Part shown: piece after piece, positions 42,014 to 50,767 of the stretch | Layout: each line of letters opens with the position of its first letter | Numbering within the stretch: the first letter of the stretch is position 1 | Assembly (NCBI RefSeq): GCF_001612985.1 | Contig: NZ_BDBM01000052.1 | Location: 1-56,800, forward strand | DNA from: Nocardia gamkensis NBRC 108242 | GTDB taxonomy: Bacteria; Actinomycetota; Actinomycetes; Mycobacteriales; Mycobacteriaceae | DNA length: 56,800 nt | Reading direction: 5' to 3' | Program-made: the position numbers and the translations under genes | Notes under the pieces: generated by a model | Told to the model about the DNA's origin: nothing | The model's input: the letters and a program-made list of their open reading frames with translations, nothing else | Databases searched by the model: none

Positions 42014-42630
42014 CGGTGACCACCGTTCCGGGGCGCGTGCTCACCGAACCGGAATGGCTGGCCGCGCGCATCGCGGAGATGGGCCATTCCTGGGGGACCA
42101 CGTCGCCGCGCATCGCGGGCACGCTCTGGTGGTGCATGGTCGCCTCCGCTCTGGTGGAGCAGCTCGCGCGGGCCTACGCGGACGACCAGGACGCCCCCGT
42201 CCCCGCGCTGGACCGGCTGGAGTGCGAGGTGCGCCCGGACGGTGGCGTCGAGCGCGTACGCGTGCCTGCGCACGATGTTCCCTCCGTCAGCGGCGCTACG
42301 GCGCTGCGCGACACTCTCGGCGTCGTGATCCCGCCGGTCGCCGAGGTGTCCGGCGCGGGAGTCCCCGCGCTGTGGGCGATCGCCGCCGACGCGATCGGCA
42401 ACCGCGCGCTCGACGCCGGTTCGCCGGAAGCGGGGGCGCGGCTGGCGGCCGACATCGCGGGCAAACTCCCGGTGCCGCGGTTCGTGGAGATCGGCGGACG
42501 CACCTTCGTCCGGCGCATCTCCTGCTGCCTGGTGTTCGAGGTGCCCGGTTGCCAGATGTGCACCAGCTGCCCGAAGCGGCCCGCAGCCGAACGGACCGCA
42601 ATGCTCGCGGACCTGGCCGCCGAAAACTGA
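41986..42630 (+). CDS. FhuF-like [2Fe-2S] protein
   Basis: A 214-residue protein whose C-terminus has CC-x10-C-x2-C (Cys180, Cys181, Cys192, Cys195), the unusual 2Fe-2S motif of FhuF ferric-siderophore reductases; an extra Cys189 lies between. The N-terminal part (WLAARIAEMGHSWGTTSPRIAGTLWWCMVASAL) matches the FhuF-like helical domain. A ferric-siderophore reductase role is plausible but no siderophore gene is nearby. ATG 41986 has GGAG five nt upstream and overlaps the PGPGW gene by 28 bp; GTG at 42016 is the non-overlapping alternative. Confidence 0.75.
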   Translation: MGMAAQPPVTVTTVPGRVLTEPEWLAARIAEMGHSWGTTSPRIAGTLWWCMVASALVEQLARAYADDQDAPVPALDRLECEVRPDGGVERVRVPAHDVPSVSGATALRDTLGVVIPPVAEVSGAGVPALWAIAADAIGNRALDAGSPEAGARLAADIAGKLPVPRFVEIGGRTFVRRISCCLVFEVPGCQMCTSCPKRPAAERTAMLADLAAEN

Positions 42631-42807
42631 GCAGAGCAACCTGCGCGAGGCGCAAGTGGTTTCCCGCGCCACCCGACCGGTACGGCCAAAGGCCCGAAGC
42701 GGCAGGACAGCGGCGGGACAGTAGCATGGTCGCGCCGGACGAACTCGCGATCGGCCACCATCCAGCGGGCCCCGCCCGCACACGAGAACGCCAAGGAGAG
42801 CGCAGCC

Positions 42808-44859
42808 GTGACCACCTCAGCCCCCATCAGCCCAGTCACCCTCGTCCGGGTGCCGGGCGGGACGACGGCGGGCGCCGCGGTGCGCGAGGCGGGCCTGCCG
42901 ACCAAGGGACCGGAGACCGTCGTGGTCGTCCGGGTGGACGGTGAGCTCAAGGACCTCTCCTGGACCCCGGCCGACGACGTGGACGTGGAGCCGGTCGCGG
43001 CGAACACCGCCGAGGGCCGCAACGTCATCCGGCACTCCGCCGCGCATGTGCTCGCCCAAGCCGTGCAGCAGGAGTTCCCCGAGGCCAAGCTGGGCATCGG
43101 TCCCTACATCAAGGACGGGTTCTACTACGACTTCCGTGTCGAACGGCCGTTCACCCCGGAGGATCTGGCCAAGCTGGAATCCCGGATGAAGAAGATCGTC
43201 AAAGGCGCGCAGCGGTTCTCCCGCCGGGTGGTCGAGATCGAGGACGCCAGGGTGGAACTGGCCGGGGAGCCGTTCAAACTGGAGCTGATCAGCGACAAGT
43301 CCGGCATCGACGATCCGGAGGTCATGGAGGTCGGCGGCAAAGAGCTGACCATCTACGACAACCTGGATCCGCGCACCGGCGAGCGGATCTGGGGCGACCT
43401 GTGCCGCGGCCCGCACATTCCGACCACGAAGTTCATCCCGGCCTTCAAGCTGACCCGCAGCTCGGCCGCCTACTGGCGCGGCGACCAGAGCCGCGAGGAC
43501 CTGCAGCGCATCTACGGCACCGCGTGGGAATCGCAGGAGGCGCTCGACGAGCATCTGCACCTGCTCGCCGAGGCCGAGCGCCGCGACCACCGCAAGCTCG
43601 GCCTGGAGCTGGACCTGTTCAGCTTTCCCGACGAACTCGGCTCCGGCCTGCCGGTGTTCCACCCGAAGGGCGGGATCATCCGCAAGGAGCTGGAGGAGTA
43701 CTCGCGCCGCAGGCATGTCGCGGCGGGCTACGAGTTCGTCAACACCCCGCACATCACCAAGGGCCACCTGTTCGAGGTCTCCGGCCACCTGGACTGGTAC
43801 CGCGACGGCATGTTCCCGGCCATGCACCTGGACGCCGAGCTCAACGAGGACGGCACCGTCCGCAAGCCCGGCCAGGACTACTACGTCAAGCCGATGAACT
43901 GCCCGATGCACAACCTGATCTTCCGCGCCCGCGGCCGGTCGTACCGGGAGCTGCCGCTGCGCCTGTTCGAGTTCGGCTCGGTCTACCGCTACGAGAAGTC
44001 CGGCGTGGTGCACGGCCTGACCAGGGTGCGCGGCATGACGCAGGACGACGCGCACATCTACTGCACCAAAGAGCAGATGCACAGCGAACTGACCGACACG
44101 CTGCGGTTCGTGCTGGATCTGCTGAAGGACTACGGCCTCGACGACTTCTACCTCGAGCTGTCCACCAAGGACCCGAAGAAGTTCGTCGGTTCCGACGAGA
44201 TCTGGGAGGAGGCCACCGAGACCTTGTCCAAGGTCGCCTCCGCCTCCGGCCTGGAGTTGGTGCCCGATCCGGGTGGCGCCGCCTTCTACGGCCCCAAGAT
44301 CTCGGTGCAGGCCAAGGACGCGCTGGGCCGCACCTGGCAGATGTCGACCATCCAGCTGGACTTCAACCTGCCCGAGCGCTTCGACCTGGAATACACCGCC
44401 TCCGACGGCACCAAGCAGCGGCCGGTCATGATCCACCGCGCGCTGTTCGGCTCGATCGAGCGATTCTTCGGTGTGCTCACCGAGCACTACGCGGGCGCGT
44501 TCCCGGCTTGGCTCTCGCCGGTGCAGGTCGTCGGCATCCCGGTCGCCGAAACCTTTGCCCCGCATCTGGATCGGGTGATCGAACGGTTGCAGGACGAGGG
44601 CATCCGGGCACTGGTGGATCGCAGCGACGACCGGATGCAGAAGAAGATCTTCAACAACACCGCGCAGAAGGTGCCGTTCATGCTGCTGGCCGGTGAGCGC
44701 GACGTGACCGCGAACGCCGTGAGCTTCCGCTTCCGCGACGGCACCCAGGTCAACGGCGTACCGGTCGACGACGCGGTGGCCACCATCGTCGCGTGGATCG
44801 CCCACCGGGAGAACGCGTCGCCGACGGCCGAGGGTTTCGAGATCAAGGGCACGGCATGA
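42808..44859 (+). CDS. thrS: threonyl-tRNA synthetase
   Basis: Class II aminoacyl-tRNA synthetase of 683 residues. A TGS-like N-terminus is followed by the editing domain (VIRHSAAHVLAQAVQ with the conserved HxxxH), then the catalytic core (motif 1 region near PHITKGHLFEVSGHL, VKPMNCPMHNLIF with a zinc ligand Cys, motif 2 RYEKSGVVHGLTRVRGMTQDDAH as landmarks, motif 3 MIHRALFGSIERFFG) and the anticodon-binding domain. GTG 42808 follows AAGGAG. No T-box leader is visible upstream. It begins the PIM-synthesis operon and overlaps the HIT gene. Confidence 0.98.
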   Translation: MTTSAPISPVTLVRVPGGTTAGAAVREAGLPTKGPETVVVVRVDGELKDLSWTPADDVDVEPVAANTAEGRNVIRHSAAHVLAQAVQQEFPEAKLGIGPYIKDGFYYDFRVERPFTPEDLAKLESRMKKIVKGAQRFSRRVVEIEDARVELAGEPFKLELISDKSGIDDPEVMEVGGKELTIYDNLDPRTGERIWGDLCRGPHIPTTKFIPAFKLTRSSAAYWRGDQSREDLQRIYGTAWESQEALDEHLHLLAEAERRDHRKLGLELDLFSFPDELGSGLPVFHPKGGIIRKELEEYSRRRHVAAGYEFVNTPHITKGHLFEVSGHLDWYRDGMFPAMHLDAELNEDGTVRKPGQDYYVKPMNCPMHNLIFRARGRSYRELPLRLFEFGSVYRYEKSGVVHGLTRVRGMTQDDAHIYCTKEQMHSELTDTLRFVLDLLKDYGLDDFYLELSTKDPKKFVGSDEIWEEATETLSKVASASGLELVPDPGGAAFYGPKISVQAKDALGRTWQMSTIQLDFNLPERFDLEYTASDGTKQRPVMIHRALFGSIERFFGVLTEHYAGAFPAWLSPVQVVGIPVAETFAPHLDRVIERLQDEGIRALVDRSDDRMQKKIFNNTAQKVPFMLLAGERDVTANAVSFRFRDGTQVNGVPVDDAVATIVAWIAHRENASPTAEGFEIKGTA

Positions 44860-45455
44860 CCGAGCGGACGGTGCCGGACGGGCTCGCGGATCTGGACGGA
44901 ACCGCGACCCCGGAGGAGCCGGGCAGCATCGTCGACAGCGGCGCGGGCGAACCGGATCGGCTGCTGCGGCTGTGGACGCCGTATCGCATGTCCTACATCG
45001 CGGAGGCGGCCACCGGACCCAAGGATTCGACCGGCCATCCCTTCACCGACATCCCGAAGATGTCCGATGAGGACGGCTTGGTCGTCGCGCGGGGTGAGCT
45101 GGTGTACGCCGTGCTCAACCTGTACCCGTACAACCCGGGGCACATGATGGTCGTGCCGTACCGCAAGGTGGCCAACCTGGAGGACCTCACCGACGCGGAG
45201 AGCGCCGAACTGATGGCCTTCACCCAGCAGGCGATCCGGGTGATGAAGAAGGTGTCCCGGCCGCACGGATTCAATGTCGGGCTGAATCTCGGCGGGGTGG
45301 CCGGTGGGTCGCTGGCCGATCACCTGCACCAGCACATCGTGCCGCGCTGGGGCGGAGACGCGAACTTCATCACCGTCATCGGCGGGGCGAAGGTGATGCC
45401 GCAACTGCTGCGGGAGACCAGGGCGCTGCTGTCGGCGGCCTGGAAGGAGGCCTAG
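44856..45455 (+). CDS. HIT-domain Ap4A phosphorylase-like protein
   Basis: A 199-residue histidine-triad protein. The triad motif is HLHQHIVPRWGGD. In M. tuberculosis the equivalent gene Rv2613c encodes an Ap4A phosphorylase, which splits diadenosine tetraphosphate with phosphate (established knowledge; transfer to this protein is inference). ATG overlaps the thrS stop by 4 bp. The pairing makes sense because aminoacyl-tRNA synthetases produce Ap4A. Confidence 0.9.
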   Translation: MTERTVPDGLADLDGTATPEEPGSIVDSGAGEPDRLLRLWTPYRMSYIAEAATGPKDSTGHPFTDIPKMSDEDGLVVARGELVYAVLNLYPYNPGHMMVVPYRKVANLEDLTDAESAELMAFTQQAIRVMKKVSRPHGFNVGLNLGGVAGGSLADHLHQHIVPRWGGDANFITVIGGAKVMPQLLRETRALLSAAWKEA

Positions 45456-45480
45456 AGATGAGCGACCGGGTGGATCGGCC

Positions 45481-46176
45481 GTGCTGAGCTTCTTCGGCCG
45501 CGAGACGTTCGCCAAGGCGACGGCTCCGCTGGGCCGGGCGCTGGTCGGCACGGGACTCACGCCCGATGCCGTGACGCTGATCGGCACCACCGCCTCCATC
45601 GTCGCCGCGGTCACGCTGTTCCCCACCGGACATCTGTTCTGGGGAACCATGGTGATCTGGTTGTTCGTCATGTTCGACATGCTCGACGGGGCGATGGCCC
45701 GGGCGCGCGGCGGCGGGACGAAATACGGCGCGGTGCTGGACGCCACCTGTGACCGGCTGGCCGACGGCGCCATCTTCGCCGGGCTGGCGTGGTGGGCGGT
45801 CTTCCACGAACAGCACAGGCCGCTGTTCGCCGCGACGCTGGTCGTTCTGGTGACCTCGCAGGTGATTTCCTATGCCAAGGCGCGCGCGGAGGCCAGCGGG
45901 CTGTCCGCGGACGGCGGCATCATCGAGCGGCCGGATCGGCTGATCATCGTGCTGGTGGGCGCCGGATTCACCGGCATCGCCGGCTACTGGGGGATCGAGT
46001 GGCTCACCTACGCCGTGCACGCGGCCATGTGGATTCTCGCCGTGCTCAGTATCGTCACCGTCGTTCAGCGGGTGCTGGCCGTGCGCAACTCGCCGGGGGC
46101 GCGCACCGTGATCCCGGCCGCGCGGCCGCAGAGCCCGAGCGCGGGAACCGCCGACACCTCGGGACTTCCGTCGTGA
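45481..46176 (+). CDS. pgsA: phosphatidylinositol phosphate synthase
   Basis: CDP-alcohol phosphotransferase of 231 residues with several membrane helices. The catalytic motif D-x2-DG-x2-AR-x8-G-x3-D-x3-D is intact: DMLDGAMARARGGGTKYGAVLDATCD. In mycolata the enzyme joins CDP-diacylglycerol and inositol 1-phosphate to give PIP, precursor of phosphatidylinositol and its mannosides. GTG start at 45481 overlaps the stop of a 9-codon frame starting at ATG 45458; this may couple translation from the HIT gene. Confidence 0.92.
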   Translation: MLSFFGRETFAKATAPLGRALVGTGLTPDAVTLIGTTASIVAAVTLFPTGHLFWGTMVIWLFVMFDMLDGAMARARGGGTKYGAVLDATCDRLADGAIFAGLAWWAVFHEQHRPLFAATLVVLVTSQVISYAKARAEASGLSADGGIIERPDRLIIVLVGAGFTGIAGYWGIEWLTYAVHAAMWILAVLSIVTVVQRVLAVRNSPGARTVIPAARPQSPSAGTADTSGLPS

Positions 46177-46267
46177 TCTCACGCCGTGCGGGGCGCCGGC
46201 CGATCGACGGCGGCGTCCGGGTATTCGCGACGACGATGGACAGCGGACCTGCGGTGCGGGAGTGCGG

Positions 46268-47236
46268 ATGACGATAGGGGAGCAGCTCGGCGCCGCCGGA
46301 TACGCGGCGGGCTGGCGGCTGGTGCGCGCATTGCCGGAGTCGACTGCCCGGCGACTGTTCGAGTGGGGCGGGGACCGGGTCGCCCGCCGCGCCAATCGGG
46401 AGTTCCACGCGGGCGGCGCGCCGAACCAGTTGCGGCGCAACCTGGCGCGCGTGCTCGGCGTACTGCCCGCCGACGTGCCGGACGAGCTGATCAGCGCCAG
46501 CATGCGGTCGTACGCGCGATACTGGCGGGAAGCGTTCCGGCTGCCCGGGATGGACCATGCGGCGATCGACTACTTCGTCGCGGGGCTGCAATACCTCGAC
46601 GCCGCACTCGCACAGGGCCGAGGCGTGATCTTCGTGCTGCCGCACTCCGGCAATTGGGACATGGCGGGCGTCTGGCTGGTGCAGCACTACGGCAGCCTTT
46701 CCACCGTGGCCGAGCGGTTGAAGCCGGAATCGCTGTTCGAGCGGTTCGTCGCCTACCGGGAGAGCCTCGGCTTCGAAGTCTTCCCGCTCACCGGTGGCGA
46801 GCAACCGCCGTTCGACCAGTTGGCGGCCCGCCTGCGGCAGAACAGGATCGTGTGCCTGTTGGGCGAACGCGACCTCACCGGCAAGGGCGTTCCGGTCCAG
46901 TTCTTCGGTGAGCGCACCTGGATGCCCGCGGGCTCGGCGAAACTGGCCATCGAGACCGGCGCGGCGCTGCTGCCGGTGCACGCGTGGTTCGAGGTCGAGG
47001 CCGACGGCCGCGAGAACTGGGGCCTGAAGGTCGAGGCGCCGGTGGACGTTTCCGGTGGCGTAGCCGCGGCCACGCAGGCGCTGGCGGATCGCTTCGCGGC
47101 GAATATCGCCGAGCATCCCGCGGACTGGCACATGCTGCAACCATTGTGGGAGAGCGATCTCTCGCTCCGGCGGCGCGCGATGATCGACACCGCACAGGCG
47201 AGCCTCGGGGCCGAGCAGGGAGACGTATCGCCATGA
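46268..47236 (+). CDS. patA: phosphatidylinositol mannoside acyltransferase
   Basis: LpxL/HtrB-type acyltransferase of 322 residues; PatA adds palmitate to the mannose of PIM1/PIM2. The HX4D catalytic motif is HSGNWD. Further landmarks are LLGERDLTGKGVPVQFFG and GSAKLAIETGAALLPVHAWFE. ATG 46268 was chosen; GTG 46262 is in frame. It overlaps pimA by ATGA and lies between pgsA and pimA exactly as in M. tuberculosis (Rv2611c). Confidence 0.93.
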   Translation: MTIGEQLGAAGYAAGWRLVRALPESTARRLFEWGGDRVARRANREFHAGGAPNQLRRNLARVLGVLPADVPDELISASMRSYARYWREAFRLPGMDHAAIDYFVAGLQYLDAALAQGRGVIFVLPHSGNWDMAGVWLVQHYGSLSTVAERLKPESLFERFVAYRESLGFEVFPLTGGEQPPFDQLAARLRQNRIVCLLGERDLTGKGVPVQFFGERTWMPAGSAKLAIETGAALLPVHAWFEVEADGRENWGLKVEAPVDVSGGVAAATQALADRFAANIAEHPADWHMLQPLWESDLSLRRRAMIDTAQASLGAEQGDVSP

Positions 47237-48357
47237 AGATCGGCATGGTCTGCCCCTATTCGTTCGACGTCCCCGGTGGGGTGCAGGCACATGTAGTCGA
47301 GCTGGCGCGGGTGTTCATCGAGCGGGGGCACAAGGTGAGCGTGCTCGCGCCCGCGTCGGAGGACACTCCGCTTCCGGAGTTCGTGGTGTCGGCGGGCCGG
47401 GCGGTGGCCATCCCGTACAACGGGTCGGTGGCCAGGCTGTCGTTCGGGCCCATGGCCTACACCAGGATTCGCCGGTGGATCGACGGCAACGACTTCGACG
47501 TCCTGCACATCCACGAACCGAACGCGCCGAGCCTGTCCATGCTCGCGTTGAAGATCGCCGAGGGGCCGATCGTCGCGACCTTCCACACCTCGACGACGAA
47601 GTCCTTGGTGCTGAGCACTTTCCAGGGTGTGCTGCGGCCGTATCACGAGAAGATCTCCGGCCGTATCGCGGTCTCCGAGCTGGCGCGCCGCTGGCAGGTC
47701 GAGGCGCTGGGCTCGGACGCGGTGGAGATCCCCAACGGGGTCGACGTCCCGGCGTTCGCCCGCGCGCCGATGCTGCCCGGCTATCCGCGCTCCGGCGGCA
47801 CGGTGCTGTTCCTGGGACGCTACGACGAGCCACGTAAGGGCATGGATGTACTGCTCGGCGCGCTGCCCGATCTGGTGCGCAGGCATCCCGACGTCGAGAT
47901 CCTGATCGTCGGCCGCGGCGACGAGGACCGGTTGCGCCGCGAAGCGGGCAAGCTGGCAGGCCACCTGCGCTTCCTCGGCCAGGTGTCCGACGAGGAGAAG
48001 GCTTCGGCGATGCGCAGCGCGGACGTGTACGTGGCGCCCAACCTGGGCGGGGAGAGCTTCGGCATCATCCTCATCGAGGCGATGGCGGCGGGCACCGCGG
48101 TGGTGGCCAGTGAGCTGGACGCCTTCCGCCGGGTACTGCGGGACGGTACGGCGGGCATGCTGGTCCCGATCGGGGATTCGGCGGCCCTGGCCGCCGCGCT
48201 GCACACCGTGCTCACCGACGAGGTGCGCAGAGAGGCCCTGGTTCGCACCGCGACGCAGGTGGTCGGCGAGTACGACTGGCCGGTGGTGGCCGAACAGATA
48301 CTGCGCGTCTACGAGACGGTGACCGTCGGCGACACCCGGGTGCGGGCCGCCGGATGA
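47233..48357 (+). CDS. pimA: phosphatidylinositol alpha-mannosyltransferase PimA
   Basis: GT-B glycosyltransferase (GT4) of 374 residues, close to the 378 of M. tuberculosis. It transfers mannose from GDP-mannose to position 2 of phosphatidylinositol. The N-terminal glycine loop is DVPGGVQAH (Gly15-Gly16), and the C-terminal domain has FLGRYDEPRKGMDVLL and the GESFGIILIEAMAAG nucleotide-sugar site. It is coupled by ATGA overlaps to patA upstream and the NUDIX gene downstream. Confidence 0.95.
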   Translation: MKIGMVCPYSFDVPGGVQAHVVELARVFIERGHKVSVLAPASEDTPLPEFVVSAGRAVAIPYNGSVARLSFGPMAYTRIRRWIDGNDFDVLHIHEPNAPSLSMLALKIAEGPIVATFHTSTTKSLVLSTFQGVLRPYHEKISGRIAVSELARRWQVEALGSDAVEIPNGVDVPAFARAPMLPGYPRSGGTVLFLGRYDEPRKGMDVLLGALPDLVRRHPDVEILIVGRGDEDRLRREAGKLAGHLRFLGQVSDEEKASAMRSADVYVAPNLGGESFGIILIEAMAAGTAVVASELDAFRRVLRDGTAGMLVPIGDSAALAAALHTVLTDEVRREALVRTATQVVGEYDWPVVAEQILRVYETVTVGDTRVRAAG

Positions 48358-49400
48358 TCACGTTCTCCGCCACGACCGTTCTCGTCCTCGCGCTGATCGC
48401 GGCGATCGTCGTCGCGATCGGTCTGTGGGCGTACTCCACCGCCAACCGGCTCGACCGGCTGCACGTGCGCTCCGACCAGTCCTGGCAGGCGCTGGACGCG
48501 GCGCTGGCCCGGCGGGCTGTGGTGGCCCGGTCGGTCGCCATGGCGATCGCGGGTCCGGTGTCCGATCCGGCCATGGCGGAGCAGGCCAGACAACTCTCGG
48601 CCCTGGCCGACCGGGCCGAGCGCGCCGGGCGCGCCGAACGGGAGACGGTGGAGAACCGGCTGTCCTCCGCGTTGTCGGCGGTGGACATCGGCACGCTGCG
48701 CCCGCAACTGGTCGCCGAACTGGCCGACGCCGAGGCCCGGGTGCTGATCGCCCGCCGCTTCCACAACGACGCCGTGCGCGACACGCTGGCGCTGCGCACC
48801 CGCCGTCCGGTCCGGATCCTGCACCTCGGCGGTACCGCTCCGCTGCCTTCCTACTTCGAGATCACCGAGCGCGCCACTCCCGCGGCGTCCACCGGCCTGG
48901 CGGTCGACACCATCCGCACCACGGCGCGGGTCGTGCTGTTCGACGAGAACGACCGGACGTTGCTGATGCGCGGCAACGACCCGAAGACGCCGGAGGTGTC
49001 GTTCTGGTTCACCGTCGGCGGCGGCGTGGACCCGGGGGAGAGCCTGCGCGCGGCGGCCGTGCGGGAACTGTACGAGGAGACCGGCTACCGCGCGGATCCG
49101 GCCGACCTGCGCGGCCCGATCTGGCGGCGGGTCGCGGTGTTCCCCTTCGACGGTGAGCTGATCCGGTCGGAGGAACTGTTCTTCGCGCTGCGGGCGCGTG
49201 GATTCGAACCGCACGCGGCGAATCGGACTCTGATCGAACGTCGCTCGATCACCGGGCACAAATGGTGCACCGCGGCCGATATCGTCGCGCTGGACCGCTC
49301 CGGCGAAACCGTCTATCCGTACCACCTGGACGAATTGCTGGGCGAAGCCGCCGAGGCGGCATCGGGCACTGCCGACCCGGAGGTCCGCTCCATCCGCTGA
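48354..49400 (+). CDS. membrane-anchored LemA-like/NUDIX hydrolase fusion
   Basis: A 348-residue protein. A membrane segment (about 7-27) is followed by a helical region resembling LemA (TANRLDRLHVRSDQSWQALDAALARRAVVARSVA, landmarks). The C-terminal half is a NUDIX hydrolase with the complete box GGVDPGESLRAAAVRELYEETG. NUDIX enzymes cleave nucleoside diphosphates linked to another moiety; substrate unknown. ATGA overlap with pimA suggests a role in or near PIM synthesis, possibly GDP-mannose or nucleotide clearance (inference). Corresponds to Rv2609c. Confidence 0.85.
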   Translation: MITFSATTVLVLALIAAIVVAIGLWAYSTANRLDRLHVRSDQSWQALDAALARRAVVARSVAMAIAGPVSDPAMAEQARQLSALADRAERAGRAERETVENRLSSALSAVDIGTLRPQLVAELADAEARVLIARRFHNDAVRDTLALRTRRPVRILHLGGTAPLPSYFEITERATPAASTGLAVDTIRTTARVVLFDENDRTLLMRGNDPKTPEVSFWFTVGGGVDPGESLRAAAVRELYEETGYRADPADLRGPIWRRVAVFPFDGELIRSEELFFALRARGFEPHAANRTLIERRSITGHKWCTAADIVALDRSGETVYPYHLDELLGEAAEAASGTADPEVRSIR

Positions 49401-49414
49401 CCGCCCCGAACGCA

Positions 49415-49430
49415 TGTGATGTGTTTCACG
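49415..49430 (+). promoter_or_regulatory. CRP-like site before a small-ORF cluster
   Basis: TGTGATGTGTTTCACG matches TGTGA-N6-TCACA with one mismatch. A TAGCGT hexamer follows at 49438-49443. Confidence 0.4.
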
Positions 49431-49447
49431 ATCGTGATAGCGTCGCG

Positions 49448-49549
49448 ATGATTCGGCGCGCCGGAGGGTACTGCTGTCAGGGACGCATGTCAGTTCGGTG
49501 TCGTGGTCCTGCCGTCGGCGGGGCCGTTCCAGCTCGGTTGTGGAGGTAG
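49448..49549 (+). CDS. possible Cys-containing leader peptide
   Basis: A 33-codon frame starting MIRRAGGYCCQGRMSVRCRG, 4 nt after TAGCGT (49438-49443). The stop TAG is inside the ribosome-binding region of the next small frame. Conceivably a leader peptide; coding status is uncertain. Confidence 0.25.
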   Translation: MIRRAGGYCCQGRMSVRCRGPAVGGAVPARLWR

Positions 49550-49556
49550 TTCGTTC

Positions 49557-49649
49557 ATGTCGTACCTGCTGTTCGATTTCCTGTTGCCGCTGATCGGCCC
49601 CGCGGCCGCGGAGTACTGGGCGACGTTGCTGGTGGTCGGCCCGCTGTGA
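49557..49649 (+). CDS. 30-residue hydrophobic membrane peptide
   Basis: Short gene with GGAGG (49542-49546) 10 nt upstream of ATG; the product begins MSYLLFDFLLPLIGPAAAEY and ends with WATLLVVGPL. It would span the membrane once or twice. No family recognised. Located between the NUDIX gene and pdxS. Confidence 0.4.
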   Translation: MSYLLFDFLLPLIGPAAAEYWATLLVVGPL

Positions 49650-49748
49650 GCCGGCGCCCGGCAACGGCCGGGCAGCCGGGATGGCGCGCTCGCCGAGCCC
49701 TCCCGGCCCAGGGCGCATAACCGAGATCACACCAGGCCAGTGCCCTCC

Positions 49749-49787
49749 AACTGGCTATCAAGTGGCCTTCTGCCACCGGCTTAGAAT
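49749..49787 (+). promoter_or_regulatory. pdxS promoter with tandem 11-bp direct repeats
   Basis: AACTGGCTATC (49749-49759) and AAGTGGCCTTC (49760-49770) are adjacent direct repeats (8 of 11 bases alike) overlapping the -35 position of a TAGAAT -10 hexamer (49782-49787). Direct repeats of AAGTGG type are what MocR/PdxR regulators bind at pdxST promoters; the assignment is inference. Confidence 0.5.
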
Positions 49788-49840
49788 CGTGGCGTTCGCA
49801 TCCGAGCGACCGATTGGCGCACATGCTGGAGGAATTAGCC

Positions 49841-50743
49841 GTGACCACCCCTGAGACCACCCAGACCGTCGGCACCGCCCGCGTGAAGCGCGGCATGGCC
49901 GAGATGCTCAAGGGCGGGGTGATCATGGATGTCGTCACACCGGAGCAGGCCAAGATCGCCGAGGACGCAGGCGCGGTCGCGGTGATGGCGCTGGAGCGAG
50001 TGCCCGCGGACATTCGTGCCCAGGGCGGCGTGTCCCGGATGAGCGACCCGGACATGATCGACGGCATCATTTCCGCGGTCTCCATTCCGGTCATGGCGAA
50101 GGCCCGTATCGGCCACTTCGTGGAGGCACAGATCCTGCAGAGCCTCGGCGTCGACTACATCGATGAGTCCGAGGTGCTCACCCCGGCCGACTACGCCAAC
50201 CACATCGACAAGTGGAACTTCACCGTGCCGTTCGTCTGTGGCGCCACCAACCTCGGCGAGGCTCTGCGCCGAATCACCGAGGGCGCGGCCATGATTCGCT
50301 CCAAGGGCGAGGCGGGCACCGGTGACGTGTCCAACGCGACCACGCACATGCGCGAGATCCGGCAGGAGATCCGCCGCCTGTCGTCGCTGCCCGAGGACGA
50401 GTTGTTCGTCGCGGCCAAGGAGCTGCAGGCGCCCTACGAGCTGGTCCGTGAGATCGCCGAGACCGGGAAGCTGCCGGTCGTGCTGTTCACCGCGGGCGGC
50501 ATCGCCACTCCCGCCGACGCCGCGATGATGATGCAGCTCGGCGCCGAGGGCGTGTTCGTGGGTTCGGGCATCTTCAAATCCGGCAACCCGGCCCAGCGTG
50601 CCGCCGCCATCGTCAAAGCCACCACCTTCTACGACGACCCGGATGTGCTGGCCAAGGTGTCGCGCGGTCTCGGTGAGGCCATGGTGGGCATCAACGTCGA
50701 GGACATCGCCCAGCCGCACCGCTTGGCCGAGCGCGGCTGGTGA
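49841..50743 (+). CDS. pdxS: pyridoxal 5'-phosphate synthase subunit PdxS
   Basis: Lyase subunit of the glutamine-dependent PLP synthase, 300 residues. It condenses ribose 5-phosphate, glyceraldehyde 3-phosphate and ammonia to PLP on a (beta/alpha)8 barrel; ammonia comes from PdxT (4.3 kb downstream). Landmarks: KRGMAEMLKGGVIMDVVTPEQAKIAEDAGA, VMAKARIGHFVEAQ with a catalytic Lys, and GEAGTGDVSNATTHMR. GTG 49841 has GGAGGA 7 nt upstream. Confidence 0.97.
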   Translation: MTTPETTQTVGTARVKRGMAEMLKGGVIMDVVTPEQAKIAEDAGAVAVMALERVPADIRAQGGVSRMSDPDMIDGIISAVSIPVMAKARIGHFVEAQILQSLGVDYIDESEVLTPADYANHIDKWNFTVPFVCGATNLGEALRRITEGAAMIRSKGEAGTGDVSNATTHMREIRQEIRRLSSLPEDELFVAAKELQAPYELVREIAETGKLPVVLFTAGGIATPADAAMMMQLGAEGVFVGSGIFKSGNPAQRAAAIVKATTFYDDPDVLAKVSRGLGEAMVGINVEDIAQPHRLAERGW

Positions 50744-50767
50744 TCCCGGGCCGGTAGCGTCTGCCGC

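Noticed and set aside
42631..42807. T-box riboswitch before thrS
   Set aside because: No specifier hairpin, T-box bulge or antiterminator pattern can be seen in the 177-bp leader.
45458..45487. A separate gene starting at ATG 45458, or a frameshifted N-terminus of pgsA
   Set aside because: The frame stops after nine codons and pgsA reads correctly from GTG 45481; kept only as possible translational coupling.
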